Of a stretch of 64,000 nt of DNA, positions 52,311 to 61,329 are shown piece after piece. The notes under the pieces were generated by a model. It saw only the letters and a list, made by a program, of their open reading frames with translations, did not search any database and was not told the DNA's origin. Position 1 is the stretch's first letter; the number at the start of each line of letters is the position of its first letter. The stretch spans positions 170,469 through 234,468 of the forward strand of contig CAYYQN010000001.1 of NCBI GenBank assembly GCA_964473865.1. The letters are read 5' to 3'. Position numbers and translations under genes: made by a program. This DNA comes from CAIMUX01 sp964473865. Its GTDB lineage: Bacteria > Eisenbacteria > RBG-16-71-46 > CAIMUX01.

Positions 52311-52324
52311 TAGTTCAATAACTA
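52311..52324. promoter_or_regulatory. Palindrome upstream of arsR, possible ArsR operator
   Basis: TAGTT-CAAT-AACTA is a perfect 5-bp inverted repeat with a 4-nt centre, AT-rich in a GC-rich region, 27 nt before the chosen arsR start. ArsR-type repressors commonly bind such sites. Confidence 0.4.
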
Positions 52325-52351
52325 ATGAAATATCGAAGGAGGGAGGTTTCC

Positions 52352-52765
52352 ATGCAGGGGCGCAGGCTCGACTCGGGTCGGAAGTCGGGAGATGAGAGGT
52401 GTACGAAGTCTGACCCGGGACCCAACTCCGGAACCGGCTGCGTGCCGCCCGACCTGCGGCAGCTCGCTGCGCTCGACCGGCTTGCCGGAGTCTTCGCCTC
52501 GCTGGGAAGCGCTCCCCGACTGCGGCTTCTCTTCCTTCTTCATCTCCGCCCGGAGTTAAACGTTGGGCAACTATCTGAAATGACTGGTCTTACGGTCTCA
52601 GGAGTGTCGACGCACCTGCGCCGGCTGCGCGAATCCGGCCTCGTCTGCTGCCGGCGCAACGGACGGGCTGTTTGCTGCACTCTGCCGGAGGACGGAGACC
52701 ATGTTCAGTTCCTCTGCCGGCTGTTCTGCCAGATCGCTGCGGAATCCGGCTGCGGGAAACCCTGA
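52352..52765 (+). CDS. arsR: ArsR-family transcriptional regulator
   Basis: 137-residue winged-helix repressor. The HTH lies about residues 55-100 (LGSAPRLRLLFLL, then VGQLSEMTGLTVSGVSTHLRRL), with a wing at 100-112. The As(III) site of classical ArsR (ELCVCDL) is absent: the helix reads ELNVGQLSE. Other cysteines (17, 30, 99, 100, 108, 109, 122, 126, 134) could form a sensor site. ATG 52352 is preceded by GGAGGGAGG. An ATG at 52325 without a ribosome site would add nine residues. It lies 37 nt upstream of arsM. Confidence 0.85.
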   Translation: MQGRRLDSGRKSGDERCTKSDPGPNSGTGCVPPDLRQLAALDRLAGVFASLGSAPRLRLLFLLHLRPELNVGQLSEMTGLTVSGVSTHLRRLRESGLVCCRRNGRAVCCTLPEDGDHVQFLCRLFCQIAAESGCGKP

Positions 52766-52802
52766 TCCAGACGGGCCAGCGGCCCAGAAACGGAGATATG
52801 CC

Positions 52803-53849
52803 ATGGAGAACCAGGATACGAGCTCCGTGAAGAGGCGTGCGTGTTGTGGCGGCGCCGGCGAGGGCCGGGGTCTCGAGCAAGAAGGAAACCCGCCGGCCGT
52901 TCGCCCGATCAACGAAACGGGCGAGACCGGCGTTTCCCACCCGCCGACTGGCGCGTCCCATCGGACGGAGGGAGCTCCCTCCACCGCGGCGGACCTGCGT
53001 GACGCGGTGCGAAGCGGATATGCCCGCGTCGTGACCGGGGCCGGGCAATCCTGCTGCGGCCACAATGGGGCGGATGACTCCGGTGCCGGGAACTCCGGGA
53101 CCTTCACCGCCGCAAGCAACTGCTGCGGCACGAAGAACGTCGACTCGTTCGCGCGCCGGCTTGGTTATTCCGCGGAGGAACTCACTGAACTGCCGGCGGG
53201 CGCGAATCTCGGTCTCTCCTGTGGCAATCCCACGGCGATGGCCTCGTTGCGGTCCGGAGAAGTGGTTCTCGATCTCGGCAGCGGCGCCGGCTTCGACGTG
53301 TTTATTGCGGCCCGCAAGGTCGGGCCGGAAGGGCAGGTTATCGGCGTGGACATGACGCCGGAGATGCTGGTCCGCGCCCGACAGAACGCCGCGACCGCGG
53401 GCGTCCGAAACGTCGAGTTCCGCCTCGGTGAGATCGAGAACCTTCCGGTGGCGGACGCGTCGGTGGACGTTGTGATCTCGAATTGCGTGATCAACCTCTC
53501 CCCGGACAAGCCGAGGGTCTTCCGCGAAGTCGCCCGCGTGCTGCGTGCCGGCGGCCGGGTCGCCGTCAGCGACATGGCGCTCCTGCGGCCGCTCCCGGCG
53601 GAGGTGCGAGAGGACATGCAAGCCTATGTCGGCTGCATCGCGGGTGCCGTTCTCGTTGACGACTACCTGGCGCACATGCGGGACGCCGGGCTGATCGATC
53701 TCGAGGTCGAACAGGTCCCAAACCTCGACGCCATGGAGGACGTGCAGGACCCGCTCTATCAGCGCATCGTCCAGAAGCTTCCATCCGGAACGCGGCCGGA
53801 CGACTTCGTTGCGAGCGTGCGCGTCCAGGCGCGCAAACCGGGCGCATAG
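52803..53849 (+). CDS. arsM: Arsenite S-adenosylmethionine methyltransferase
   Basis: 348-residue enzyme that methylates As(III) with SAM in the cytoplasm. The Rossmann motif VLDLGSGAGFD (about 156-166) binds SAM. The three catalytic cysteines of ArsM are present: C140 (GLSCGNP), C228 (SNCVINL) and C278 (YVGCIAGA). Typical CC pairs occur at 84-85 and 107-108. An extra N-terminal 60 residues, with another CCGG at 14-15, are unusual and look disordered. It is paired with arsR. Its stop is followed after 12 nt by a truncated antiporter in the same frame. Confidence 0.93.
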   Translation: MENQDTSSVKRRACCGGAGEGRGLEQEGNPPAVRPINETGETGVSHPPTGASHRTEGAPSTAADLRDAVRSGYARVVTGAGQSCCGHNGADDSGAGNSGTFTAASNCCGTKNVDSFARRLGYSAEELTELPAGANLGLSCGNPTAMASLRSGEVVLDLGSGAGFDVFIAARKVGPEGQVIGVDMTPEMLVRARQNAATAGVRNVEFRLGEIENLPVADASVDVVISNCVINLSPDKPRVFREVARVLRAGGRVAVSDMALLRPLPAEVREDMQAYVGCIAGAVLVDDYLAHMRDAGLIDLEVEQVPNLDAMEDVQDPLYQRIVQKLPSGTRPDDFVASVRVQARKPGA

Positions 53850-53858
53850 CGCCGCCGC

Positions 53859-55147
53859 CTTCTGCTCTTTGGGATCGGGCTTCGATTCAACCTGCGTGAG
53901 CTGGCCGCGGTCTGGCGAGTGGCTCTCCCGGGCGCGCTCATCCAGAGCACACTGTCCACGCTCATACTTGCGATATCGCTCCGGCTGATGGGCTGGAGCT
54001 GGACGTCCGGAGTGATCCTGGGCATGGCGATCTCGGTTGCCAGCACCGTCGTCATGGCCCTGGTTCTCTCGGAACATCACGATCTCCACGCGCCGATCGG
54101 CCACATCGCGATCGGATGGACCGTTGTTGAAGACCTCCTGACGGTCGCCCTGTTACTCGTTCTTCCGATCGTCTTCGGCCCAGACGAAGGCCCTCAGGGA
54201 AGCGCCGGATCTGCGCTCAGCCTCGCCGCACTCAAGGTTGTCGGTCTCGTCGCCGTGGTCATGGTTCTGGGCAAGTGGGTGATTCCCTGGTCGCTGGAGC
54301 AGATTGAGAAGACGCGCTCCCGGGAGCTCTTCACTCTCGCGATCCTCGTCATCGCAATCGGAATCGCGGTCGGTTCGTCCCGGCTCTTCGGCGTATCGAT
54401 GGCGCCCGGAGCGCTCCTCGCCGGCCTGGCCGTTGGCCGTTCGGATTTTGCGGCGCGGCGTTTAGTCAGGTGGGCGAGTTCAGCTTCATCCTGGGAACGG
54501 TTGCCCGGCAGCTAGGACTGCTCGACGACGCCGGCTGGAACGCCCTGGTCGCAGTGTCCATCATCTCAATCGCGCTCAACCCCACCCTCTATCGCGCGGC
54601 CCGCAGACGGTCCTTGTCGGCGCCGAAGCTCGACCCCTCGGTGGACCGCACTCCCGCAATTGTGGATCCGAACCGCTGCATCCTGGTGGGCCACGGCCCG
54701 GTGGGCAACATCGTGTATCGGCTCCTCACCGAGCGCGGTGCCGAAGTCACGGTCATCGATCTCAACCTCGATGCGGTACGCCGCATGAAGTCCGAGGGCC
54801 TGACGGCGGTGTACGGCGACGTCTTGCGATCGGGTACCCTCGAGGAGGCGGGCATCGCCCGCGTCGGCAGCCTCATTCTGAGCGCCGACCTTGAAGATGC
54901 GGCCGAAGTCATCCGGCAAGCGCGGCACCTGAATCCCCAACTGCGCGTCCTCGCTCGCTGCGCTCACCTGCGCGATGTGGCCAATCTGAGGCGTGCCGGC
55001 GCCGTGGTCGTCGCCGCCGGGGAGGCGGAGGTCGGAGTGGCGCTCGCCGAGGCGGTGCTGGCCGGCGATGCGAAGACCTGCGGCGAACTGGCCGAGCAAC
55101 GCGACGCTGTTCGGGCGCGACTCTACGAAACCTCCCGCATCGTGTAA
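53859..55147 (+). pseudogene. Broken Kef/YbaL-type cation:proton antiporter
   Basis: Remnant of a CPA2 antiporter with a C-terminal TrkA-N domain. It begins mid-protein with LLFGIGLRFNLRELAAV, so roughly the first 90-100 residues are gone. The first part runs in one frame to about 54450 (PIGHIAIGWTVVEDLL, LFGVSMAPGALLAGLAVGRSDF). Then the text jumps to SQVGEFSFIL in another frame at about 54465. The 110-130 residues that normally lie between these motifs are missing, so this is an internal deletion. The TrkA-N domain (LVGHGPVGNIVYRLL) and tail are intact to 55147. The two fragments cannot give a normal transporter. Confidence 0.82.
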
Positions 55148-55350
55148 CCGCCCTCTCTCTGTTCCCCGAGGAATCGCGCCGTCACCGCTGGAATCGCCGG
55201 TGATCCCTCCAGGAAAGGACCCGGAGATGGGCAGCCATGGCCGGCCGATCTCGCTCAGGTTGGAGATGCAGACCGGCCGGGGGCGGGCGCCGCCGGGCCA
55301 CGGTGGTCGATCAGGCATCCCACATCCGTCCCCGAGGGACTGCTGCGACC

Positions 55351-57930
55351 TCAGAAGCTCAGCCTCTGCACGGGGCGGGCGATCAGAAACTCGCAGCGGG
55401 CATCGATCTCATCCAGCACCACGCGCTGCCGGGAATCTCCGACGACGACGTGGCCGAATGGCAGGGACTTCGGGTCGATCTGGACTTCGTAGGTCCCCGC
55501 GGATAGCGGTCGGAACTGGAAGTTGCCTGCGGCGTCGGTGTAGGTGAACTCCTTGTCGTTCATGAAGACCCGGATCCCGGAAACGCTCTCGCCGGATGAG
55601 ACCTGTTTGGGCATGGTGAGACCGGGCTGTAGCTGGCGCACAATGCAGCCGCTGATGCAGCGATCCTGCCGGGTCATCGGGAAGTCGTGCCGGACCGAAT
55701 TCTCGGGCTCGACAGTGACCTCGTGCGACTCAATATCCCTCAGGGCGTAGAGGGTGGGCACCGACTCGGGCAGGATGCGAACCAGGTGGCGGCCGGTGCC
55801 CACCAGGCGGCGATAGTGGCCCGTGCCGTCCGTGTAGACGGGAGTCTGTGGATCGTTGTCGATCAGCACCGCCACGCCCGGGATCCCCGTCTCGGAGTCC
55901 TGCCGGATACCATCGCCATTGGCATCGGAGAACACGGAACCATCCAGGACCTGCCGGAGAAATGGCCGCGGATCCAGGAAAGATCGCTCGATGTCGGGTT
56001 CCAGGGTTCCCGGCGTGTGGCTGAGGGAGACCTGAATCGTCTGGAGTTGGTCTGAACGGTGTCGCGTCACCTGGAATCGCGGGGAGATCCACCACCCCGC
56101 TCCGAGCCGCAAATCGGAGGCAATCGCCGCCTGCGTCTGCACCGGAAGAAACCGGCCTCGCTCCTGCTCATGCATCTGGGAGACCTGCGCCGACAGCGTG
56201 ACTCGACCACCGAGAAGTCGAATCGGGGAGATCGCTGCCGAGGAGACCAGGCGCGGACCGAACGGCTCCTGCCAGGTCGTACCCTGCTCGAGTGAGAGGC
56301 TCGCCGATCGGCCGAGGTTCACTCGGAGCCCGCCGGTCAGGTATTGGCTGGACCGGAGTCCTCGGTATTCCAGGCGGTTCCAGCGGAGCGAAGTACTGGC
56401 GCCGCCTCCAAAGGGCTGTGCCGCCGAGGCGGTGTGGCTGGTGATGTCCTGCTCCGCGTCCGTAGTCGTTCGGTGACGAACCTCGCTGGAGAGTGACACC
56501 CCGGTCCGGGTCTTCGGCACCGTCCAGGAGAGCTGCCCGCCCCAGCTATCGCCCCCCGTGGATCGGTTCCGCACCTCGGCGAGAGCGCCCACCGGCCCGT
56601 CGGTGCCTTCGTTGCGGTCCGCTACGGTGAGGGGCTGCTCCCAACGGCTCGCCCAACCACCCGCGACCAGCGTCCGCGAGAGTCGCGTCGAGAGCGATCC
56701 GTTCAGAGCCAGGCGGGGAATCGGCTGCAGTTCCCCGTAGCCGCCGACACGGTAGCTCGTCCCGACGGTCGACTGCCAGGCGGCCCGAGCGTCCACGCGA
56801 CCGGCTCGCGCGCGGCCCTTGACCGCGAATTCTGCGCCGCTGCCTCTTCCTCCGCCGGCGAATCGAAAGTCGGACCCATAGATAAAGGCGGAAGCCTGTC
56901 CGTGAACTCCCACTTTCGACACCGACAGACCGCCCCCCTGCCCGGTCCGAATCGCGTCTCCGGCGGGCACGGCATGCACTTTGTCCGCGAGGTGATACGC
57001 CTGTCCGTCCAGGGTATGACCCAGCCCGACCCGGTATCGGACAGAGGCGGACTCCACGCGTCGCGGGTACCGGCCGCGCTCGATGTTCCGATAGGTGAGC
57101 GCACACCGACCGACGGCCACCGCCACGCGCGACTGGTCGGCATCGGCGTTCGACCTCAGTCGCTCGAGCCGGCCGCCTCGTAGACTGGGACTGATAAAGG
57201 CGGCACAGCCGGAAGGAGACTGCGAGTCTCCCAGTGTGGCCTCCCACCCTGTGAAGGTGCGGAAACGAATCGCGCCCCGAGAGAGGTGACGCCTGCCGTC
57301 CCGGTCGCCGATGCGAGCCTGGAGCTCGAGCCTGCCCGTCGGCACCAGGCGCAGAATGGTCAGGCCGTACTGAGCGGTATAGGTTTCATCGCCGGATTCC
57401 GGCAGCCCTCGGGTCGTCGAGAAGTCACCCGTCAACCCATCCCAAGGTCTGTAGGTCGGAGGATAGGCGGCAGAGCCGCTTCGGGCATCCGAGGCTGCTC
57501 CCGGGGTCAAGACTCTGTCACGCGCGTTCAGTGCAGTCGGCGATGCCAGGGCAAACTCGGTGCGCCCGACTCGGCTGACGCGGAACGTCGAGAAGGACGG
57601 CGCTGGAATCGTCAGGGTGGAGCGGGGCCCTTCGGAGCTGATCACCGGAGGGGAGATGTCCTCCGACGTTGCCTGAGCCGAGGCCGGCGGCGGAGACGCC
57701 TCCGACCGGAAGGCCGGCGAGGGTACGGGCGCCTTGCGGATGGGCCGCGCGGCCGCGTGATCCACGGACCGTCCCGGCGCCACCCGGGCCGTCGGCTCCT
57801 GGATCCCCGTTCGAAGCTGGAGGACCCGCCACTCGGGTTCCTCCGGACGGGATTCCCGACGGACCACGGCCACGCAGATCGCCAACAGACTGACCGCGAC
57901 CCAGGGCAAGACCCGCCGCCGGACGTTCAC
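55351..57930 (-). CDS. Usher-like outer-membrane beta-barrel protein with C-terminal B-type domains
   Basis: 859-residue exported protein. The N-terminus has a hydrophobic leader (about 9-24), then a Pro/Ser-rich stretch. Residues about 150-640 are a long run of alternating strands typical of an outer-membrane barrel. WEATLGDSQSPS followed by SLRGGRLERL recalls fimbrial ushers. The C-terminus has an SdrD/Cna-B-like domain (DGSVFSDANGDGIRQDSE..., about 655-740), a CISGC motif (about 758-762) and a second B-like domain (about 783-850). Its start overlaps the chaperone-like gene by 4 nt. I infer an assembly platform for the secreted subunit. An unrelated barrel protein remains possible. Confidence 0.65.
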   Translation of the reverse strand: MNVRRRVLPWVAVSLLAICVAVVRRESRPEEPEWRVLQLRTGIQEPTARVAPGRSVDHAAARPIRKAPVPSPAFRSEASPPPASAQATSEDISPPVISSEGPRSTLTIPAPSFSTFRVSRVGRTEFALASPTALNARDRVLTPGAASDARSGSAAYPPTYRPWDGLTGDFSTTRGLPESGDETYTAQYGLTILRLVPTGRLELQARIGDRDGRRHLSRGAIRFRTFTGWEATLGDSQSPSGCAAFISPSLRGGRLERLRSNADADQSRVAVAVGRCALTYRNIERGRYPRRVESASVRYRVGLGHTLDGQAYHLADKVHAVPAGDAIRTGQGGGLSVSKVGVHGQASAFIYGSDFRFAGGGRGSGAEFAVKGRARAGRVDARAAWQSTVGTSYRVGGYGELQPIPRLALNGSLSTRLSRTLVAGGWASRWEQPLTVADRNEGTDGPVGALAEVRNRSTGGDSWGGQLSWTVPKTRTGVSLSSEVRHRTTTDAEQDITSHTASAAQPFGGGASTSLRWNRLEYRGLRSSQYLTGGLRVNLGRSASLSLEQGTTWQEPFGPRLVSSAAISPIRLLGGRVTLSAQVSQMHEQERGRFLPVQTQAAIASDLRLGAGWWISPRFQVTRHRSDQLQTIQVSLSHTPGTLEPDIERSFLDPRPFLRQVLDGSVFSDANGDGIRQDSETGIPGVAVLIDNDPQTPVYTDGTGHYRRLVGTGRHLVRILPESVPTLYALRDIESHEVTVEPENSVRHDFPMTRQDRCISGCIVRQLQPGLTMPKQVSSGESVSGIRVFMNDKEFTYTDAAGNFQFRPLSAGTYEVQIDPKSLPFGHVVVGDSRQRVVLDEIDARCEFLIARPVQRLSF

Positions 57931-58865
57931 GGGGATCCTCCCGCAGAAGAGGGCGACGAGGGAGGATCCTTCGTCGCCAGCGGGCTGACACGGAAGGTGT
58001 CAGGCAGGGAGAAGGTCAGAACACCCTGGATCAGTGTCTCCTGCCGCAGGTCGAATGTGGCCAGGAGCCGGAACTCGCCTCCGGACGACGGCGTCCAGGC
58101 GGCCCGGTACACGGTTTCGGTCTGGGGAAGGAGCACTCGGGTCGGGAGGCTTTCCTCGTAGAGCGGTTCGCCGTTCGCTCCCAGCACTTGCAGCCAGCCG
58201 GCTGGGTAGTAGTGGACGTTTCCACGGTTTGCGAGGCTGACCAGCAGGCCGACCGTTCCCGGCGTAGTCCCCGGCACGGCCTCCATGCTGGTGATGGCGT
58301 CGTCTCGTTGCTCGGTGCCCGTAGCGGTCAAGTAGACCGTGCTACCGATGCGCGCCCGGGATGTCAGCACGACCCCGGTATCGTCCACCGCTCCCTCGCC
58401 CTCGAAGAAGACGACGGCCCAATAAGAGCCGCTCGCGCTGTCGGGAAGCTCGAGCGAGAGCCGCAGGATCCGGCTCTCCTTGGGAAGCAGCGTGAACTCC
58501 GTCAGGTCGGCACGTACCCACTGGGCCGCGGACCGCTGGACCGTTCCTGCGGAGCAGAACGCCATGCCCCCCTGGCGGGTCGAGGTCCAATCGGAGACCG
58601 ACGTCTTCACGTGGAGGGCGATGTTCCCCCCGTTGTGCACCTCGACGGAGCGCGTCCGGCGGCCGCCCGGCTCCAGTGAGACCTGCATCTTCATTGGAGA
58701 GATGCTCAATCGGATCTCGGCCGAGACGGTGGCTGGAAGAAACGACAAGACGCCCACCATGCCCATCATAGTATGGGACAATAGGTTGGCGAATCGGCCG
58801 GGCCAACGGTCTGGGGGCTTTGTCACCCCGGGCGGGCCCCGCCTGTGCGCGTGGCCTCCTGTCAT
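57927..58865 (-). CDS. PapD-like pilus-assembly chaperone
   Basis: 312 residues. A signal peptide (HTMMGMVGVLSFLPATVSA) is followed by an Ig-like domain with IRLSISPMKMQVSLEPG, VEVHNGGNI, AQWVRADLTEFTLLPKES and GSYWAVVFFEGEG. This is the pattern of bacterial pilus chaperones and related DUF916-type proteins. A second Ig-like domain follows to about 290, then a Ser/Pro tail. ATG 58865 is chosen; a GTG at 58826 is an alternative. It lies 90 nt after the subunit gene and shares an ATGA overlap with the usher-like gene. It probably works in the periplasm. Confidence 0.72.
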   Translation of the reverse strand: MTGGHAHRRGPPGVTKPPDRWPGRFANLLSHTMMGMVGVLSFLPATVSAEIRLSISPMKMQVSLEPGGRRTRSVEVHNGGNIALHVKTSVSDWTSTRQGGMAFCSAGTVQRSAAQWVRADLTEFTLLPKESRILRLSLELPDSASGSYWAVVFFEGEGAVDDTGVVLTSRARIGSTVYLTATGTEQRDDAITSMEAVPGTTPGTVGLLVSLANRGNVHYYPAGWLQVLGANGEPLYEESLPTRVLLPQTETVYRAAWTPSSGGEFRLLATFDLRQETLIQGVLTFSLPDTFRVSPLATKDPPSSPSSAGGSP

Positions 58866-58954
58866 CCTGACTCTCGATCTCCGGTCTGAAGAACTTCCGC
58901 GACGCAAGGGCACTCCCTGCCCAGCGCAGGCGTAGTCTGTTGTTCTTCAGCGAG

Positions 58955-59515
58955 TTACTGCACTGCCACCGTGAACGTCAACTGATCGGTATATGTCGTC
59001 TTTCCTCCGCCTGCCGCGTCGGAGTAGGCCCAGAGGTTCTCGACTCGAATGTCCGTGTCCACCGCCAGTCCTGTCTCCTGGACGGTATCGGTCGTCCAAA
59101 GCGTTTGATCTACTGCGGTTATGTCGGTATATACCGCCTGGCTCGTGCCTCCCCCCCCGGGCGACGTCTGGGTCCTGAACATGAGATCAGTCAGCGCGAT
59201 CTCGGGCGTCGCGTCGGCGCACTTCACGGAAAGCACCATCCCCGTGGAGCTGTTGGTCTGGACCTGCACTGCGATTCCCGCTGCACCCTCCGCGACCACA
59301 TAGCCTGCTTCGTAGTTCGCCTGATTCGGAGAGAGGGTGATCGACGCGTCGGTGATGGTGATGGTCGCCGTCGCCTCTGCCGCCAGGTTGACATCTGAAA
59401 CACCGGACGTCGCCCCCAGCGCCGGGCCGCCCCAGGCCGCCACAACCAGACTCGCAAGCAAGACCGCCAACCGACTCGCGCCAGGCGCTCCCGACCCGCT
59501 TCCCTGCATCTGCAT
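58955..59515 (-). CDS. Secreted pilin/coat-subunit-like protein
   Basis: 186-residue exported protein. The signal peptide (ASRLAVLLASLVVAAWGGPALG) is cleaved near ALGA-TSG. The mature 155 residues are beta-rich, Thr/Ala/Val-rich and almost lysine-free, with a single Cys (about 108). The end is an alternating strand (YTDQLTFTVAVQ), as in chaperone-bound pilins. GAGG lies 7 nt before ATG 59515. It is the first gene of a three-gene operon with the chaperone and usher-like genes. No family is recognised with certainty. Confidence 0.65.
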   Translation of the reverse strand: MQMQGSGSGAPGASRLAVLLASLVVAAWGGPALGATSGVSDVNLAAEATATITITDASITLSPNQANYEAGYVVAEGAAGIAVQVQTNSSTGMVLSVKCADATPEIALTDLMFRTQTSPGGGGTSQAVYTDITAVDQTLWTTDTVQETGLAVDTDIRVENLWAYSDAAGGGKTTYTDQLTFTVAVQ

Positions 59516-60057
59516 CTGGAAACCTCGATGTTTCTGCACGATGTACACGTCGTGCTCGCAAGGTCCAAGGCTCCCTGTGAACGGCCGGATCTCCCTCTCC
59601 CCCGTAGCACCCCATCCCTGGACCTTCGGGCGAGTCCGTCTTCCGGCAACCTCCAAGGGCCCTCTGCGATCTCCTTATCGGTAGCGAGCGCTGGAAGGGA
59701 TTAGGATAATGTGGATAAATCTCCGCGACCATCTCTCAGGCCCGCTCCCGGGCTGCCATCACCCCACGTCCGGGAAGGCCCGGGGTTTCGCGACCCGATC
59801 GTTTGTATGGTATCGCCGCGTGGCGGAACGCCGAGACGCCGCGCTGGAGGACGACCTCCGCGCCGCGGCGCCAGTCAGAACCGCTGGCCGCGGGGTCGGA
59901 CCAGGCTTCCAGCCGGCTGCAGGATGTCCTCCACTTCATCGGGACCGGGGAGGGACAGCCGCTGGGCGGGACGCACATGACGGACGGCCGTCGGAGCTGC
60001 GCGTTTCCGGTACCCCAGACACCCCAGAGAACCGGAGTTGCGCTATCGTCCGATCCG
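59516..60057. other. Divergent promoter region between the subunit gene and glycosyltransferase
   Basis: 542 nt. The plus-strand frame reaching back to 59803 joins the glycosyltransferase, but its first 85 residues look non-coding. Promoters for both directions should lie here. AT-rich sequence near 59700-59720 (TTAGGATAATGTGGATAAAT) includes one perfect DnaA-box nonamer. No clear -35/-10 pair is seen. Confidence 0.4.
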
Positions 60058-61305
60058 ATGGAACTCACTCCGGACATACGGCCGCGTCAGACCCAGATAT
60101 TCTTCGTCAACAAGTTCTCCTGGCTGGACCACAAGCCAATGAGCCTGGTGACGACCATGATGTGCCATGCCCTTGCCTCCCAGGGACATCACGTGCGGTT
60201 GTACATGGAAGGCTCACCGGAGGAGGACACCGATCGGGCACTTGAGAGCTGGTTCAACCTCAGACCGCTACCGACCCTCGAGGTCGCGCTCCTTCCCCGG
60301 AAGTACAAGAACAACCGGAAATCGAAGTCTGCAATGGGGTTCTACTGTAAGGTGTCCCAGGACATCTCCGCCCGGGCGAGACCGGACGCCCGGTGCATTG
60401 TGATCACCCGCAACAGCAACTTCCTTCCGTTTCTGCTGCTCTTGAAGCTCCGCCGGAAAGTGGAGGCCTATTTCGAGGCGCATAGCTACCACGGAAACAC
60501 GTCGATACCGGGAGTCAAGCTGCCGCCCCGACACCTCCTGCGGGGCACGAATTCGGTCTATGCGCTCTGGGAGCGGATCTCACTCAACCGGCTGGACGGA
60601 CTGGTCTGCATCACCGGACCGCAGGAGGCGCTCTACCGGGCCGACGGTTTGAGGATCAAGAGCATCACGCTTCCCCTTGGTGCGCCGGAGCCGGAACCGG
60701 GAGGGGTACCATCCGTCCATAGTCCCTACATTGTGTATATGGGAAGAGCCACCGGGCTGGTCGATTACCGGATGGTGATGGAGGGGCTGCTGCTGTGCAA
60801 GGACCCGTCTATCTCTTTCCTGTGGATCGGAATCAGCGGCAAGGAGGCCCGGGACGTGCAGTCGATGGCGGAATCGCTGGGAGTCGCGCCACGGGTGCGG
60901 ACCATGGAGTGGCAGTCACAAACCAATCTGCGGTCAATCCTGAAGACGCAATGCCGCATCGGCCTCGCCTGCTACCAGAATGACTACGAAACCGCAGTAC
61001 TCGTATCTCCGACCAAGATCTTCGATTACTACTCGGTTGGACTTCCGGTGATCGCTCCGGATCTTCCCACGATCTCGTCGGTGATGACTGACGGCTGCGA
61101 AGGAATGCTCTATGAAACGGGAAACCCAGCCTCGTTCGCAACCGCCCTCGACGCCGTATCCGGAGACCCGCAGCGGTACGAAGCCATGGTTCGGAACTCC
61201 CTGGCGGCCGCGAGGCGGTATTCCTGGCGGAATCGGGCCGCGGCGTTCATGTCGTTCGCGGACTCCCAGGGGTGTCGAACCGCCTCGCGAAACCCGATGA
61301 CCTGA
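60058..61305 (+). CDS. Glycosyltransferase (GT4-like)
   Basis: 415-residue GT-B-fold glycosyltransferase. The N-terminal half has QIFFVNKFSWLDHK and HALASQGHHVRLYM. The C-terminal half has IVYMGRATG, FLWIGISGKEARDV and the donor-site SPTKIFDYYSVGLPVIAPD, the E/K-x7-E region of GT4. No membrane segments are seen. The start is uncertain: ATG 60058 begins the conserved part but lacks a ribosome site, and ATG 59977 would add 27 residues. It may modify surface polysaccharide or the product of the divergent pilus-like operon. Confidence 0.82.
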   Translation: MELTPDIRPRQTQIFFVNKFSWLDHKPMSLVTTMMCHALASQGHHVRLYMEGSPEEDTDRALESWFNLRPLPTLEVALLPRKYKNNRKSKSAMGFYCKVSQDISARARPDARCIVITRNSNFLPFLLLLKLRRKVEAYFEAHSYHGNTSIPGVKLPPRHLLRGTNSVYALWERISLNRLDGLVCITGPQEALYRADGLRIKSITLPLGAPEPEPGGVPSVHSPYIVYMGRATGLVDYRMVMEGLLLCKDPSISFLWIGISGKEARDVQSMAESLGVAPRVRTMEWQSQTNLRSILKTQCRIGLACYQNDYETAVLVSPTKIFDYYSVGLPVIAPDLPTISSVMTDGCEGMLYETGNPASFATALDAVSGDPQRYEAMVRNSLAAARRYSWRNRAAAFMSFADSQGCRTASRNPMT

Positions 61306-61329
61306 AGTGGAGGTCCGGAAGGTTCAACC

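Noticed and set aside
52590..54104. 504-residue open frame on the minus strand
   Set aside because: Antisense to arsM and the antiporter remnant; no domain.
59710..59718. Perfect DnaA-box nonamer TGTGGATAA, considered as a replication origin signal
   Set aside because: Single copy. No cluster of boxes, AT-rich unwinding region or dnaA/dnaN genes nearby; one chance match in 64 kb is expected to be not rare.
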